Shown in pieces: positions 11,201-22,549 of a stretch of 64,000 bases of DNA. Source of the DNA: Aphelenchoides besseyi (Eukaryota; Nematoda; Chromadorea; Rhabditida; Aphelenchoididae). A program made the translations under genes and the position numbers. The stretch is taken from positions 15,748,001 through 15,812,000 of the forward strand of contig JAMPIQ010000001.1 in NCBI GenBank assembly GCA_024699855.1. Reading direction: 5' to 3'. The notes under the pieces were generated by a model. It had not been told where the DNA came from, did not search any database, and saw nothing but the letters and a program-made list of their open reading frames with translations. The first letter of the stretch is position 1, and each line of letters starts with the position of its first letter.

Positions 11201-11435
11201 TCTTCGGCCTTCAGAATCGGCGCTTTCTCCTCCTCATCCTGATTCGACGGCTTCAGTTCCTCTTTCTTCACAGACGAGTCCGCGGGCGAAAGAGGCGGCG
11301 GATCGGGGGCTTTCGGCTCGGGAGTCTCGACAATTTTCAAACCACTATCGTCGTCCGAATCGACCGTCTTTTTCGGTTCTTCGGTGCTAAACGAAAAGAT
11401 GAGTTCGCAGCTCATTACACTCACCTGTCAGTCAT
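8210..11435 (-). CDS. PHC: Polyhomeotic-like Polycomb (PRC1) protein
   Basis: About ten exons were read by eye: ATG 11435 (MTDS, 11-nt first exon), a Pro/Ser/Thr/Lys-rich N-terminus (11388-11007), Gln/Pro/Ser-rich exons (10832-10044), then an exon with the HD1-like motif TPQILKHYVDGQVVEED (cf. QILTHVIEGFVIQEG of PHC). A basic/Ser-rich linker follows, an FCS-type zinc finger (HCIICG ... QYCDKNC, exon join at 8675/8631) and a C-terminal SAM domain (ELVSGSTEVGQKFLEQEIDG ... LKLGPMIKIVRDLNELK), stop TAA at 8210. The order HD1, FCS, SAM and the size (about 830 aa) match polyhomeotic. In the family the SAM domain polymerises and the FCS finger binds nucleic acid, compacting PRC1 chromatin in the nucleus. 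C. elegans is known for SOP-2 rather than a canonical PHC, so this is noteworthy. Confidence 0.85.
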
Positions 11436-13217
11436 TTCGCTTCAAAAGTGTTTGCCTGCAATTTAAATTTTCGCAAGAAGTGAAGAGAGCACGAGCTTTT
11501 TGCCGAATTCTGAAGTGGGAAACGCGGATCGAAAGAAAAATAAAACGCTCGTAGAATCAAATCGAATTTTTGCAGCGGATGACGACGAAGCGGAGAATCC
11601 GACTGGCGGTGAGAAACGCGAGGCGGGCGAAAAAGACCGCCGCCACACGCGAAATTTTTCGTCCAATACGCGTCGACGTCCGTCATCGAGTGCGACCAAT
11701 GAGCGACGAGCAGACGCCAAAATACTTTACGCGTGCGTGAGTGAAGAGGCGACCAGACGCGCAGAGCGAAAATGGTGTGTGTTAGCGGGCGATGGGAACG
11801 AAATGCGTGTGCGTGCAGTCGAAAATGCGTCTTCGCGTTACAACGTTTGATTGGTCTTCAATTTGGATCGATCACTTCGAGCGAGGCGGCGGTTTAAACT
11901 TTCGCATTCAAAAAGGTCACCATTTTGCTCTGCACGAAGCGACGCGAGTGCGCCTTCACCCGCTACGCTTGGAAACAAAATGGGCGCCCCTCTCCGCATT
12001 TACAATCTTCTCGGGTCTGCGTATTTACGCGCCGAGTCCTCCCTTTTTGTCTCGGCGTTTCGTAGGAAACGCACGCAAAGATTCAACGCTGATTGGGCGA
12101 CGCAAAAGACCCACAAATTTTGACTGACGAGTGTTTTCAGCGTCGAAATGCGAAAGAAAATAAAATGCACGCCGTTGAAATAAAAGAAAACACATTGCGC
12201 GTTTTTCGATTGTAAGGAAACGCGCACAACATTTTGGCGCTTATCGTTCCCGCGTCTTATCGCATAAATTTTTCGCGCCCAAAACGCATGCAAATCAGAG
12301 CGATTTTTTCTCCACGGCAAAATTGATTCTGCGCATTTGAAAGTCCCGGACGAAAACAAATGGCGCAATAAAAAACGAAAAACGATTTGCGTTCTTTGTG
12401 TCGCAGGAGTCGAATTGTTGACGTCCAAATTGATTCCCGATCTCTGATGACGCGTTAAGATGAAAAGCGGAAACGAAATCTCAATCACTGAAATCCCAGT
12501 CGACTAATCGAAATCTACAGAACCCCAGATTGAAGTCTTTCGAAGCTTCTTGGAGAGCAATCGTCTAATTACTGTAAAATCTGATTAATTACCGTAAATT
12601 CAATTATGGAGTCTACTGTAAACTCTATCAACAAAACCCCTCAAACTCAAGATATCTCAACACGAGAGAAAAGAATAAAGAAGTCGTTGGAGCTGTTGCT
12701 CCGGAAGATCCAACATCGCCTCGGGACTTGAAATTTGAGCTCGAGTTCAGAAGTAGTTTTGTTTGATTCGTTGAAGTCTAATGCGAGTTTGTTATCAGGT
12801 ACGGTAATTGAAAGAACCGATCGGATGACGGCGATTTGTAGCTCATTACTGTACGGCGCAAATCCTAATTTTTTCCCGTTCATTGGCCTCGTTCGAGGCG
12901 CCGGCGCAAACAAGACCCTCGCGCTTTTCCGTTTGCGGCGCTTTCGCGCAGGCCGAAATTTGAGTCCAATTATAAACGTCGAGGCGCAGGTTGCCGAAAA
13001 CGTAAATTTGAGTTTAACCGACAGTCAAAATACCAAACAAATAGTTGACCGGAGGGCAATAGACTTTCGGGAGTGCGAAGTGATTTCAATGAAATTGTAG
13101 GTCTTCGCATCAACTTCAACGACGAATTTCTTTGTTCTCAGCGACTCAGAGGTTCTTTTCGATTTTGGATTGTCGATTTGAAATGAAAGAAGAACAAGTT
13201 TATCAACAAAAAAGAGA
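11436..13217. other. 1.8 kb intergenic, likely promoter of the PHC-like gene
   Basis: A GC-richer stretch (11500-12300) with many CG dinucleotides and scattered frames, none with a domain. A 5'UTR acceptor (TTGCAG) lies at about 11456 upstream of the PHC start. Around 12565-12620 and 12800-12855 there are repeated TACTGTAA/TACGGTAA-like words of unknown meaning. Confidence 0.35.
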
Positions 13218-13755
13218 TCATAAGTCTACGGGTAACAATTGTTTCAAGACGTCGTTTGCGGTTAGGCCCATTTGCTGCCAGTTTTCGAATTTGACTGTTT
13301 CAATCGGCTTTTCGACGTGAAATCGTTCTCGATAGCGGCTGTTGAACTTTTGCAACCATCCGTTGGAGGCCTTGAAATTCTCGATTCCCATTTCCACGGC
13401 AAATTCTTTGGCTTTGTCTGGAAAACAGAGTCATTCTCGCTCTCGCAGCGAACTCACTTTGTATGACTTGACCACTCAGAGGCGAGTCATTAGTTTTCTC
13501 TTCAATCCAATTCAGCAGTGCAGATTCCAACTGAGCATGACGACTCGACGTACAACGCGAACGTGTCTTCGTGCCGCCTTGAGAAATGGCGCTCAAAATT
13601 TGCGTCTGATTCTTCAATATCGTTAAGATGGTCGATCGTGGCAAATCGTATTGCTGAACGAGCGTGTTCACGGACGTGCCGTTGAGTTTGTTTTCGATCA
13701 CTTCACGTTTCGTCTCCAAACTGATGGCGCGGCGTTTTTTGACGTCTCGACTCAT
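13218..13755 (-). CDS. CENP-B/Tigger-type HTH protein without transposase domain
   Basis: Two exons with a 40-nt intron (13457-13418) give 165 aa. The start MSRDVKKRRAISLETK directly follows a TTTTTCCAG acceptor, so a 5'UTR intron or trans-splice site lies just upstream. Residues about 8-60 form a pipsqueak/CENP-B N-terminal HTH (SLETKREVIE ... YDLPRSTILTILKN). Residues about 85-145 form the second CENP-B/Tc5 HTH (LLNWIEEK, then AKEFAVEMGIENFKASNGWLQKF). The protein ends KQLLPVDL with no DDE catalytic domain. The family derives from pogo/Tigger transposases. A short, uninterrupted, spliced DNA-binding remnant suggests a domesticated gene rather than a dead element. No inverted repeats flank it. 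Confidence 0.8.
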
Positions 13756-14204
13756 CTGGAAAAACAATTTCAATCACACGGAAAACGCACGCAAAGAAGA
13801 ACGCAGTCGGCCAAAAAGAAGTGAGTGGCGGGAATCGTTTTCGGTCTTTTTCGGTCCCCCTCTCTCGATACAACAACTCGCAAAAAGACCACCAAACGTT
13901 GTTCTGCAGAGGTTCCTAGAGATTCGCAGGCGCACGTCCCGTGTCGCTTTGCGTTCAACGAAAATTCTCGTCGAAAATGAAAACAAAATCGGTGGACGGC
14001 CGGAAAACGAAATTGCGCAATCGGTTCAATTGCGTCAAATTTGGAATATTCGGAAGACGTTCGATTGATGTGCTTCTTTTTTTGTGGTCGATCGCTTGCG
14101 CAATTTTTATCAACGACAATCGATCAGCACGCGCAAACCGACCGCGTCGTCAAACGCTTTTTCTGGCGTTTCACTTTTCTTTTCTCCAAAACGACGTCTC
14201 GAAG
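13756..14204. promoter_or_regulatory. Bidirectional promoter between CENP-B-like gene and PFAS
   Basis: The start codons at 13755 (minus) and 14205 (plus) are 450 bp apart, head-to-head. Overlapping frames here lack start contexts and look like chance. No core motif is certain. Confidence 0.4.
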
Positions 14205-17200
14205 ATGCGTAGTCCAACGGTTTGTCTGCGATTTTACTCCAACGACAAGAATGGCGAGCGGATCGAAATCGCGAAACTGAAACGGAAATTGGCGGAGATT
14301 TTGGGCGATCGGAATTTCGATTTGAAGTCCGAGTACTGCTTCTACGTGATCGTGGACCAACAACACGCCGCCGAACTGACCGGCGACTCGTGGGATAGAC
14401 TGCAATGGTTATTGGCGTCGGATGTTTTCGAGCCGCAGCTTCGAAAAGAATCGCAATTTGAGTCCGAGGATTTCGTCGTTGAAATCGGTCCGCGGTAAGT
14501 GATTACTGTTGCTTCGATCGTCGAAGTCCCGTAGTGGTTCGCTGATGCAACCTTCTTCAGGTTGACATTCACGACCCCTTTCTCAACGAATGCGGTGGCC
14601 GCGTGTTCTACGGCAATCAACGGAATTCGACGCATTGAAAGATCGCAACGTTTTCGAGTCGATCACAAGAACGCAAAGAAAGTTTTCGAGGGTCGCGATC
14701 TTATTTCCATCTTCGGCGATCGTATGACCCAATGTGTTTATGGTCAGCAGCCAAACTTTGAAGTTCAAACCCAACGTGTCGACCATTTTACTGTCGATCT
14801 TCTGGGCGAGAATGGTGCCAAGGAACTGGGAAGGATCAACCAGGAGGCAAATCGACTATGTTTCCACGAATTAACCGCTTTCTTTCAGTTGGGATTGGCT
14901 TTCGACGAGGCAGATCGAAGTTTTTATTTGGAGTTTTTTCGACGTTCCGGTCGCAATCCCACGGACGTGGAGCTTTTCGATTTGGCTCAATCGAATTCGG
15001 AGCACAGTCGTCACTGGTTTTTTAAAGGGGATTTGATTGTGGACGGCAAGTCGAGAGGCGAATCGCTTTTTCAGACTATTCAGTCGACACAAACGACTTC
15101 GAATCGCAACAACGTGATTGCTTTTAACGACAATAGCAGTGGAATTGAGGGGTTTGAAATCGGTTAGTTTATTTTAAAGCTCAGAGCGAAAGCTGTTGAG
15201 TACCGGAAGAGAACTAATTACTGTCGTTTAGATTGCATCAAACCTGTGGACTCGACTTGTACGAGTCAATTAAAGGTCTCACCAACTCTTAGGCATATCA
15301 TCTACACTGCTGAGACACACAACTTTCCTACTGGTTGGTTTCACATACGATGATAAGACGAAATTGATTTTAGGAGTTTGTCCGTTTCCCGGAGCAGCGA
15401 CTGGAACCGGTGGTCGAATTCGCGATGTTCATGCAACTGGTCGTGGTGCACACGAAATAGCGGGAGTTGTTGGTGAGTGAGAAGAGAGCTTTGACTTGTG
15501 AATAGTGTCTAAGGGTACGCGGTTGGAAACCTGCGGATTCCTAATTATAAGTTGCCGTGGGAAGACGAGACCTTCGAATATCCGCCGTCTTTTGCATCGC
15601 CTGTAGATATTTTGATTGAGGGAAGTAATGGAGCAAGTGATTACGGAAACAAATTTGGAGAGCCGGTGATCTGCGGTTTTACTCGAACTTTTGGTAAGAG
15701 AAAAAAGACGACAATTAGAGAGAAGATCTTTAGGTCAAAGATTGAAGGACAACAAACGTTGCGAGTTTGTCAAACCGATTTTGTTCAGCGGTGGAATTGG
15801 TCAGTTGGATGGTGAGCAGGTTAATTGGAGCACATTGGTTCTTTCAAACAAGTTTGTTTTTAGGTGCGGAAGGTTGGACCAAAAAGCGGCCAGTTGGTTG
15901 CAAAGATTGGAGGTCCAGTCTATCGAATTGGAGTTGGCGGAGGTGCGGCCTCGTCGGTTGCAGTTCAAGGAGCACGAGATCAGCACTTAGACTATGGAGC
16001 TGTTCAGCGTGGAGATCCGGAAATGGAGCAGAAAGTTCATCGATTCGTTCGCGGATGTGTCGAGTTGGGAGAAGAGAATCCGATTTTGTCGATACATGAT
16101 CAAGGAGCAGGTGGAAACGGTTGGTGTTGATATGACAAACGAACAATCAGATCGTTTTAGGAAACGTGTTGAAAGAATTGGTCGAGGGAAAGAACGGTGG
16201 TGCGGTGATCGAGTCGACAGCTTTTCAGTTGGGCGATCCGACGATTTCGATTCGCGAGTTGTGGGGTGCTGAATATCAAGAGAACGATGCGATTTTGTTG
16301 CGTGAAGACTCTCAATCAGTGGCTGCAGCGATGGCAATTGCCGAAAGAGAACGATGTCCACTTTCGATCGTTGGAAAAGTGACGGGTGATGAGCGAATTG
16401 TCCTCATCGATTTCGATGGAAAACAACGACCTGTGGATTTGAATCTGAATGATTTAGCTGAACGAGAACCAAAAGTACGATTTCAAATCTTAAACTTCAA
16501 TTTAATTGTTCTTAGAAATTCGAATTGAAAGTCGACAAAGAAAACGGAAATGTAAAGCCGTTGAGTTTACCATCGGACTTGTCTGTTCGTGACGCTTTGG
16601 AACGAGTGTTAAGATTGCCTTCCGTTGCGTCTAAACGCTTCCTAACTAACAAAGTCGATCGATCGGTCACGGGTCTTGTTGCGCAACAACAATGTGTTGG
16701 CCCGTTACAAACTCCGTTGGCCGATGTCGCTGTCACTGCGTTGTCTTATTATAATCGTAAGGGTGCGGCAATGGGTGTTGGAGAACAGCCAGTGAAGGGT
16801 CTTGTTGATTCGAAAGCTGGTGCGAGAATGGCTGTCGCTGAAGCTCTTACCAATCTCGTTTTTGCACCAATTACCGAAATTCAGGTTTGTGACGAATGTA
16901 TTCAAGATGTCAATGTCATTGTTTAAGGATGTGAAATGTTCGGGAAATTGGATGTGGGCAGCAAAATTGGAAACTGAAGGCGCGAATTTGGTTGCGGCAT
17001 GTGATTCGATGTGTGAGTTCATGTCGGCAGTTGGAATCGCAGTGGACGGCGGAAAAGATTCGCTATCGATGGCTGCTTGCTGTCCACCTGAAGCCGAAAT
17101 TGTACGTGCACCCGGCACCTTGGTTATCACTGCGTACGCGCCTTGTGTGGACGTTGATCGAGTTGTGACACCAAATCTGAAAGTTGGCGGTGATGCTCGA

Positions 17201-18949
17201 CATTCTGATTCTCGACCAACTCATCTGATTCACGTGTCAATTAATCACGACAAACATCGTTTGGGTGGTTCTGCTTTGGCTCAATGTTACAATCAAATTG
17301 GCGACGTGTCGCCGGACATCGATGATCCCGCGTATTTTCGAACCGTTTTCTCGGCTGTTCAGCATTGGGTTGATTTCGGTTGGCTGCGTGCGGGTCACGA
17401 TGTTTCGGACGGTGGTCTTCTGGTGACGGTGCTTGAGATGGCATTTGCTGGCAATCGAGGAATCAAATTGAACTGGAACGACGATTCTGCTGATCCATTA
17501 GCTATTATGTTTGCTGAAGAGTCGGGATTCGTGTTCGAACTGGATGAGAGTCATGTCTATTTGTTTGAACATTACTGTCAGGAACATAAGATTCAATTTC
17601 AACTCATCGGACATGCTCTTCCGATCTATGGTTCCAAAGCGAAGGTTAGTTTCTGGTCCCAGTTTCTAATAAGAACGGAACATCTTCAGGTTCAAGTTCA
17701 ACTCAACGATAAAACGTTGATTGATGAGCCGTTGAATCAGCTAAGAGAGTTGTGGGAAGAGACAAGTGATCAGTTGGAGCGTTTGCAGACTTCTGATCGT
17801 TGTGTCGACGAACAAATCGAATGGCGAAAATTAGTCGATTTGATTCACTACCGTGCAAACTTCGATTTCGGTCGTTTGATCACGATTCTTCCTAAAGCCG
17901 GTGAGTTAGAATTCACAACTATCAACTGTTGCAAGTTTTAGATCAACCGAGAGTCGGGATTTTACGCGAAGAAGGCAGCAACGGGGATCGTGAGATGGCG
18001 GCCGCATTCATGATGGTTGGATTTGCGGTTGTCGATGTGACGATGAGCGATTTGGCTGCGGGACGACAACCGTTAATCGATTTCGATGGATTGGTTTTCG
18101 TGGGCGGCTTTTCGTTTGCCGATGTTCTTGGAGCTGCGAAAGGCTGGACGAGTAGTGTGCGTTTCAATCAACGAGTTCGCGAGGAATTCGAGAAATTTCA
18201 CGACCGAGCCAACACTTTTTCGTTGGGTGTTTGCAACGGCTGTCAACTGATGACTCTGTTGGGATGGGTTGGCGATTTGCATCGTGTAGCTGAAGAAGTT
18301 TGCGACATTGACTCCACGGAAATGAGCAAGTATGCTGATGGTGATTTGCATTAAATCAAGAAGAAGATTGATTGTTGGATTGATTGCAGAAGAATGCACG
18401 ATTAGCATGATCGAAAATGACTGCCAACGATTTCACAGCGGCTTCACATCCGTACGAATCGAACAATCAACAGCCGTCATGTTGCAAGGAATGGAGGATT
18501 CGGTTTTAGGCGTATGGTCGTCGCACGGCGAAGGCAAGTTTGCGTATCGTGAACCAGATGTTTTGGATAAAATGGAAGCCGCCAAATTGATTTCATTGCG
18601 TTACGTTGACGGTAATGGAGAACCAACTCAACGCTATCCCGCCAATCCAAATGGTTCGGCTAAAGCTGTTGCGGGAGTTTGTTCCGCCGATGGACGTCAT
18701 TTAGGTGAGACAAATCAATTGACGGCGATTAACTGACTTGTTTTCTTTAGCCATGATGCCTCATCCCGATCGGTTTGTTCAAAGATCATTAAATTGCTAA
18801 CGCGCAATTCTAGATCGTTTCTTCGCTGGCAATGGCCGGATTATCCAGCCACTTGGACGGCTGAGAAACCGAATGCAGAATCACCGTGGATCAGAATGTT
18901 CGAGAATGCTTATGATTGGGTGGTGGATCAGAAATTTCAAGGCGACTAA
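14205..18949 (+). CDS. PFAS: Phosphoribosylformylglycinamidine synthase (FGAM synthase)
   Basis: Fourth step of de novo purine synthesis: converts FGAR, ATP and glutamine to FGAM in the cytosol. ATG 14205 begins [14 protein letters not shown]. About 14 exons follow, with introns of 40-110 nt. Hallmarks in order are: [45 protein letters not shown] (ATP-binding domain) and [56 protein letters not shown]-like LADVAVTAL; and [15 protein letters not shown]. Then VSDGGLLV and a C-terminal glutamine amidotransferase domain with nucleophile cysteine in [11 protein letters not shown] and histidine in AMMPHPDR. The end is DQKFQGD and TAA 18947-18949. Full length (about 1,300 aa) like the animal enzyme, with no frame break. 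An AATAAA follows at about 18987. It shares its upstream region with the CENP-B-like gene. Confidence 0.97.
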
Positions 18950-19219
18950 TTTCGAATCGTATAATTTTGTTTAGGTTTTGCATTAAAATAAACTTGATAG
19001 CAATTTACAAATAAGGTCAATAACTTGGTAGTTCAAACGGTTAGTCCCTGAGCACAAGCTGATTATAGAAATAATAAGAAGAAAGTGATTAGGGAAGAAG
19101 AGAGAAAGCACGTGCTATGAGATGCATTTCGGTTTGTGCACTAGTATCGAGTGTAGTGCGGGGAGTTTGTAGTCTTCGAGTTGCGATATAAAGAGCACTA
19201 AATTGGTGTCTCGTTGTTA

Positions 19220-20198
19220 ATGATGGAGAACAAATACAAAACTCACAGGTTTTCGAACAAAGTCGTGGTTCTGACGGCTGCATCATCGGGGTTATTGAGT
19301 CTTTGGTTCGAAGCTTATTGTTGTTTTTAGAATTGGATTTGCAACAGCCGAACGTTTTGCTCACGAAGGTGCAAGAGTTGTGCTTTCGAGTCGAAGTCAA
19401 CACAACGTCCAGACGGCTATTCAGAAGCTAGTCGAAGATGGAATCCCACAAGAACGATTGTCTGGAGTGGTGTGCCATGTTGGAAAGGCGGAAGATCGAA
19501 AGCGTTTGATTGAATTTGTTGTTCAGTTGCACGGGCACATTGACGTTCTTTTTCACAATGCAGGTCGGCGGTTATCGCAAAATAACGAGACATCTTCTTA
19601 TTTGATTATACTTATGTTGTCTTTTAAGGAATTAATCCTGCTATTGGTTCGATTTTGGATGTAACGGAGAAACAATATGATAAACTGATGGAAACGAATA
19701 TCAAAGCGGCGTTCTTTTTATCAAAATTGGTGTTGCCGTTTATTCGACCGTGAGGTTAAGAGTTTAAACGAGGCAAATTGAACGTTTTAGTGGAGGCTCA
19801 ATCATCTTCAACGGGACTATAGGGTCATTTAAGTGTCTGAAGGGAATAACGACCTATGGGGCGCTAAAAGTTGCTCTTATCATGTTAACCAAATCAATGG
19901 CTTTGGAGCTGAGAGCTCGTAAAATACGTTGCAATTGCGTTTGTCCTGGCCTAATTCGCACCGAAATGGGTAGAATCGTAAGTCGACGTAGCTGGTTCTT
20001 GTCAACTAATGGCTTTAGATGTGGGATCCCAATCATCAATTGAAAGAAAAGGTCGATAATGGAGTAAGTGCATGGTTGAAAAGAATTGGAACTCCGGAAG
20101 ATATTGGAGCGGCAGTCGCCTATTTGGCATCAACAGACGCGAGTTATGTAAATGGCGAAACGTTGATTGTCGCTGGTGGTGCAGATTGTCGGTTGTAA
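19220..20198 (+). CDS. DHRS4: DHRS4-like peroxisomal short-chain dehydrogenase/reductase
   Basis: Five exons; ATG 19220 (or 19223), first intron 19291-19330. Features are the Rossmann TAASSGIGFATAERF (TGxxxGIG-type NAD(P)-binding), SSRSQ, VVCHVGKAEDRKRL (diagnostic of DHRS4), HNAGINP, the active-site YGALK (Tyr and Lys) and DASYVNGETLIVAGG. The stop follows ...DCRL, and CRL fits the peroxisomal targeting signal type 1 consensus; mammalian DHRS4 ends SRL. Family members reduce carbonyls, including retinal, with NADPH. Oddly, the catalytic Ser expected 13 residues before the Tyr is Thr (NGT), so activity may be altered. It is tail-to-tail with the peroxiredoxin gene (170 bp between stops). Confidence 0.9.
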
Positions 20199-20367
20199 TC
20201 GTCGAGAAGAAATAAACTGAATGTAAACAACAATGAGTGTTGAAAGAAGGCTACTTGAATGATCACTTAGCCACAAAGTTCAACAAACAATTTTCGATTC
20301 TACAGAGTTTATTTATAAGCACAGAAAGAGAATTAGTGAACACTAACAAATTGAAATCAATAGGAGT

Positions 20368-21043
20368 TTACTGTTTGCCGAAATAGTCTTGCGATTTCTT
20401 TGGATCGGGTTTAATCGTGTCCTAAACAACCGTCACGGTTATTGATGGTTGAATCGATTGTTTTTACCTTTCCAGGATGCCATCCCGCTGGACAGACTTC
20501 TCCATGCTTGTCAACGAATTGGAATGCTTGAACTAAACGCAAAGTCTCCTCGACCGAGCGACCCACTGGAAGATCGTTGATGGTGATTTGACGCAAGATT
20601 CCCTTAGGATCAATGATGAAGAGACCGCTGTAAACAATCAATATTATTGGAAATGAAGTTGTTTCTTACCGATAGGCGATTCCTTCGTCTTCTTTCAAGA
20701 CGCCGTAATCGCGAGAAAGTTGATGGTTGGTGTCCGATAAGACGGGAATCTTCATTTCACCCAAACCTCCGTGCTTACGCGGTTGATTGATCCATGCCAA
20801 ATGCGAGTACTTGGAATCAGTACTGGCGGCCAAAACAGCAACGTCCAACTTCTTGAATTGGTCGACTGCTTCCGAAAACGCAATGATTTCCGTCGGACAA
20901 ACGAATGTAAAGTCCAATGGATAGAAGAAAAGGACCACGTACTTTCCTTTGTAGTCCGACAATTTGACGGTCTTGAAATCGCCATCAACCACCGCTTCGG
21001 TTTCGAATTCTGGCGCCGGTTTGCCAATGAATGCTTTCGACAT
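20368..21043 (-). CDS. PRDX: Typical 2-Cys peroxiredoxin
   Basis: Reduces hydrogen peroxide and other peroxides in the cytosol through a dimer with an intersubunit disulfide, recycled by thioredoxin. Exons are 21043 to 20669, then to about 20467, then the last. [13 protein letters not shown]; peroxidatic Cys in [12 protein letters not shown]; resolving Cys in [12 protein letters not shown] and the C-terminal YFGKQ are both present, the pair that makes eukaryotic 2-Cys peroxiredoxins sensitive to overoxidation. Length about 196 aa, normal. A TTGCTTTCAG acceptor sits 12 nt before the ATG, consistent with a 5'UTR intron or spliced-leader addition. Confidence 0.96.
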
Positions 21044-22549
21044 TGTTGAGTGCTGAAAGCAAGTGGATGAGCTGATTGACTTCACAGAAACAATAACACG
21101 AAAGAACAACACCACAGCCTAAGAAATGAGATGGCCGTCGATCTGAAGACCGAACAAAAAGATCGAATTTCAGCAGCAGCCATTTGAGAGCGAAAGCACC
21201 TAAACAAAAACCCGAACGATCGAAAACAAGACGCGATGCAAGAAGCAAAACCCTAATGGAGACGATCGAACAGTCTTTGGGCTTTTTATTCCATCGGAAA
21301 GAAGGGCGGAGCCCATCGTTTATCATTTTTCTGACGCGAAAATTGCCTATGCATCAGGAACCAAAAATGACGAAACTTTTGAGTCGAAACTTGGAGTTTG
21401 ATCTCTGCATTTGGGTGTGAAAGTGATGACAAAAAACGCAAATTTCTTCACTAAAATGTTCGTGCGCGATTGTAAAGCGGATTATCCGTGGAGCTGAGAT
21501 TAAGCCCAAATGAGAATCGACGATGATGAGGAAAACAATGAGTATTTTTCAGAATTTGACGATGAAAAAGAAACAAGTGAGGACGCTTTTGGAGCGAACG
21601 TTCGTCGTTCGTTTACTTCGCCGTGACCTTCAAAGCAGAAATTTCAAGGCGAACGCGCAGACTACTCGCCCTGTAGTCGAGCAAATGGAATAGTGGTCGA
21701 TGAGAATGTTTTAGAGCAAAAAAGCTTCAACTGTCCGCATGAAAAAACCTCCGAGTGTTTTTTGGAAACAAAAGTAAACAGACCGGCGCTTCGTTCTTTG
21801 GTTACGACGTTCGAAAGTGACAAGTGAAAAGAAGCGAAAGAAGCACGAAACAACGTTTAGTGGACTTACCAGTGACCTGTACATTTGAGTTGACTGGTTT
21901 AAACGCCGAATCTTACAAGAACGATTTGGAATCTCGATTCCCAACCATCACCGCACTCCGCAGCCAAAAGCCGTCAGACGTGTTGGTGGTGGCAATGTAA
22001 TCATGAGTTTACGGGCAGGCGCTTGAAAGTCAGCATAATCTCACAAGCTCTGGGACGTGCGGAATTGAGTAGTGGGAAAGAGCAAACGTGCGAAAAAGCA
22101 AACGTGCGAAAAGATGCACTTACCGGTCGGAACCCTAAAAACGGTTCCTGCCAATAAACAGGTCTCTTAGCGGAAACATTAGAAACTTCTTGGGAAAATT
22201 TTTTGTAGTTAGTTCAATTAGAAGCACTTGATGAAGGGTGACGTTATTTGAACTAATTAGCAAATTGTGAACTTGTTCAGTTAAGTTGATTTTTGTTTAA
22301 GTGAGTGGTTTGCTTTAGGAGCTTCATTAAAATGTTGATAAATGGATTTACAGTCTTCCAACAACCGAGAGAATTACTTTTGACTATTTGCTGTTGACTC
22401 TAAACAACACAAACTCCGATCCTTGTTGACCTCTTAAGATCAATTTGGTCAATGAAACGGTTGACTCTAATGCCATAGACATAGAACTGTGCATTCAAGC
22501 ACATTCGAACTAGATTGCAAAATGAGCAATCGTGATTTATTGATAAGAT
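21044..22549. other. 1.5 kb without recognisable gene
   Basis: Upstream of the peroxiredoxin gene and downstream of the BTB gene. Only short, unconvincing frames, for example an acidic 39-codon frame at 21510-21627. No repeats or RNA genes recognised. Confidence 0.35.

Noticed and set aside
12560..12860. TACTGTAA/TACGGTAA-like words as a regulatory array
   Set aside because: Irregular spacing and orientation, and similar words occur in other intergenic regions (28990, 29332, 29908). Not distinguishable from background by eye.
13290..13303. CTGTTTCA, the core of the C. elegans piRNA promoter motif
   Set aside because: Single copy within coding sequence of the CENP-B-like gene; the flanking AT-rich context and clustering of piRNA loci are absent.
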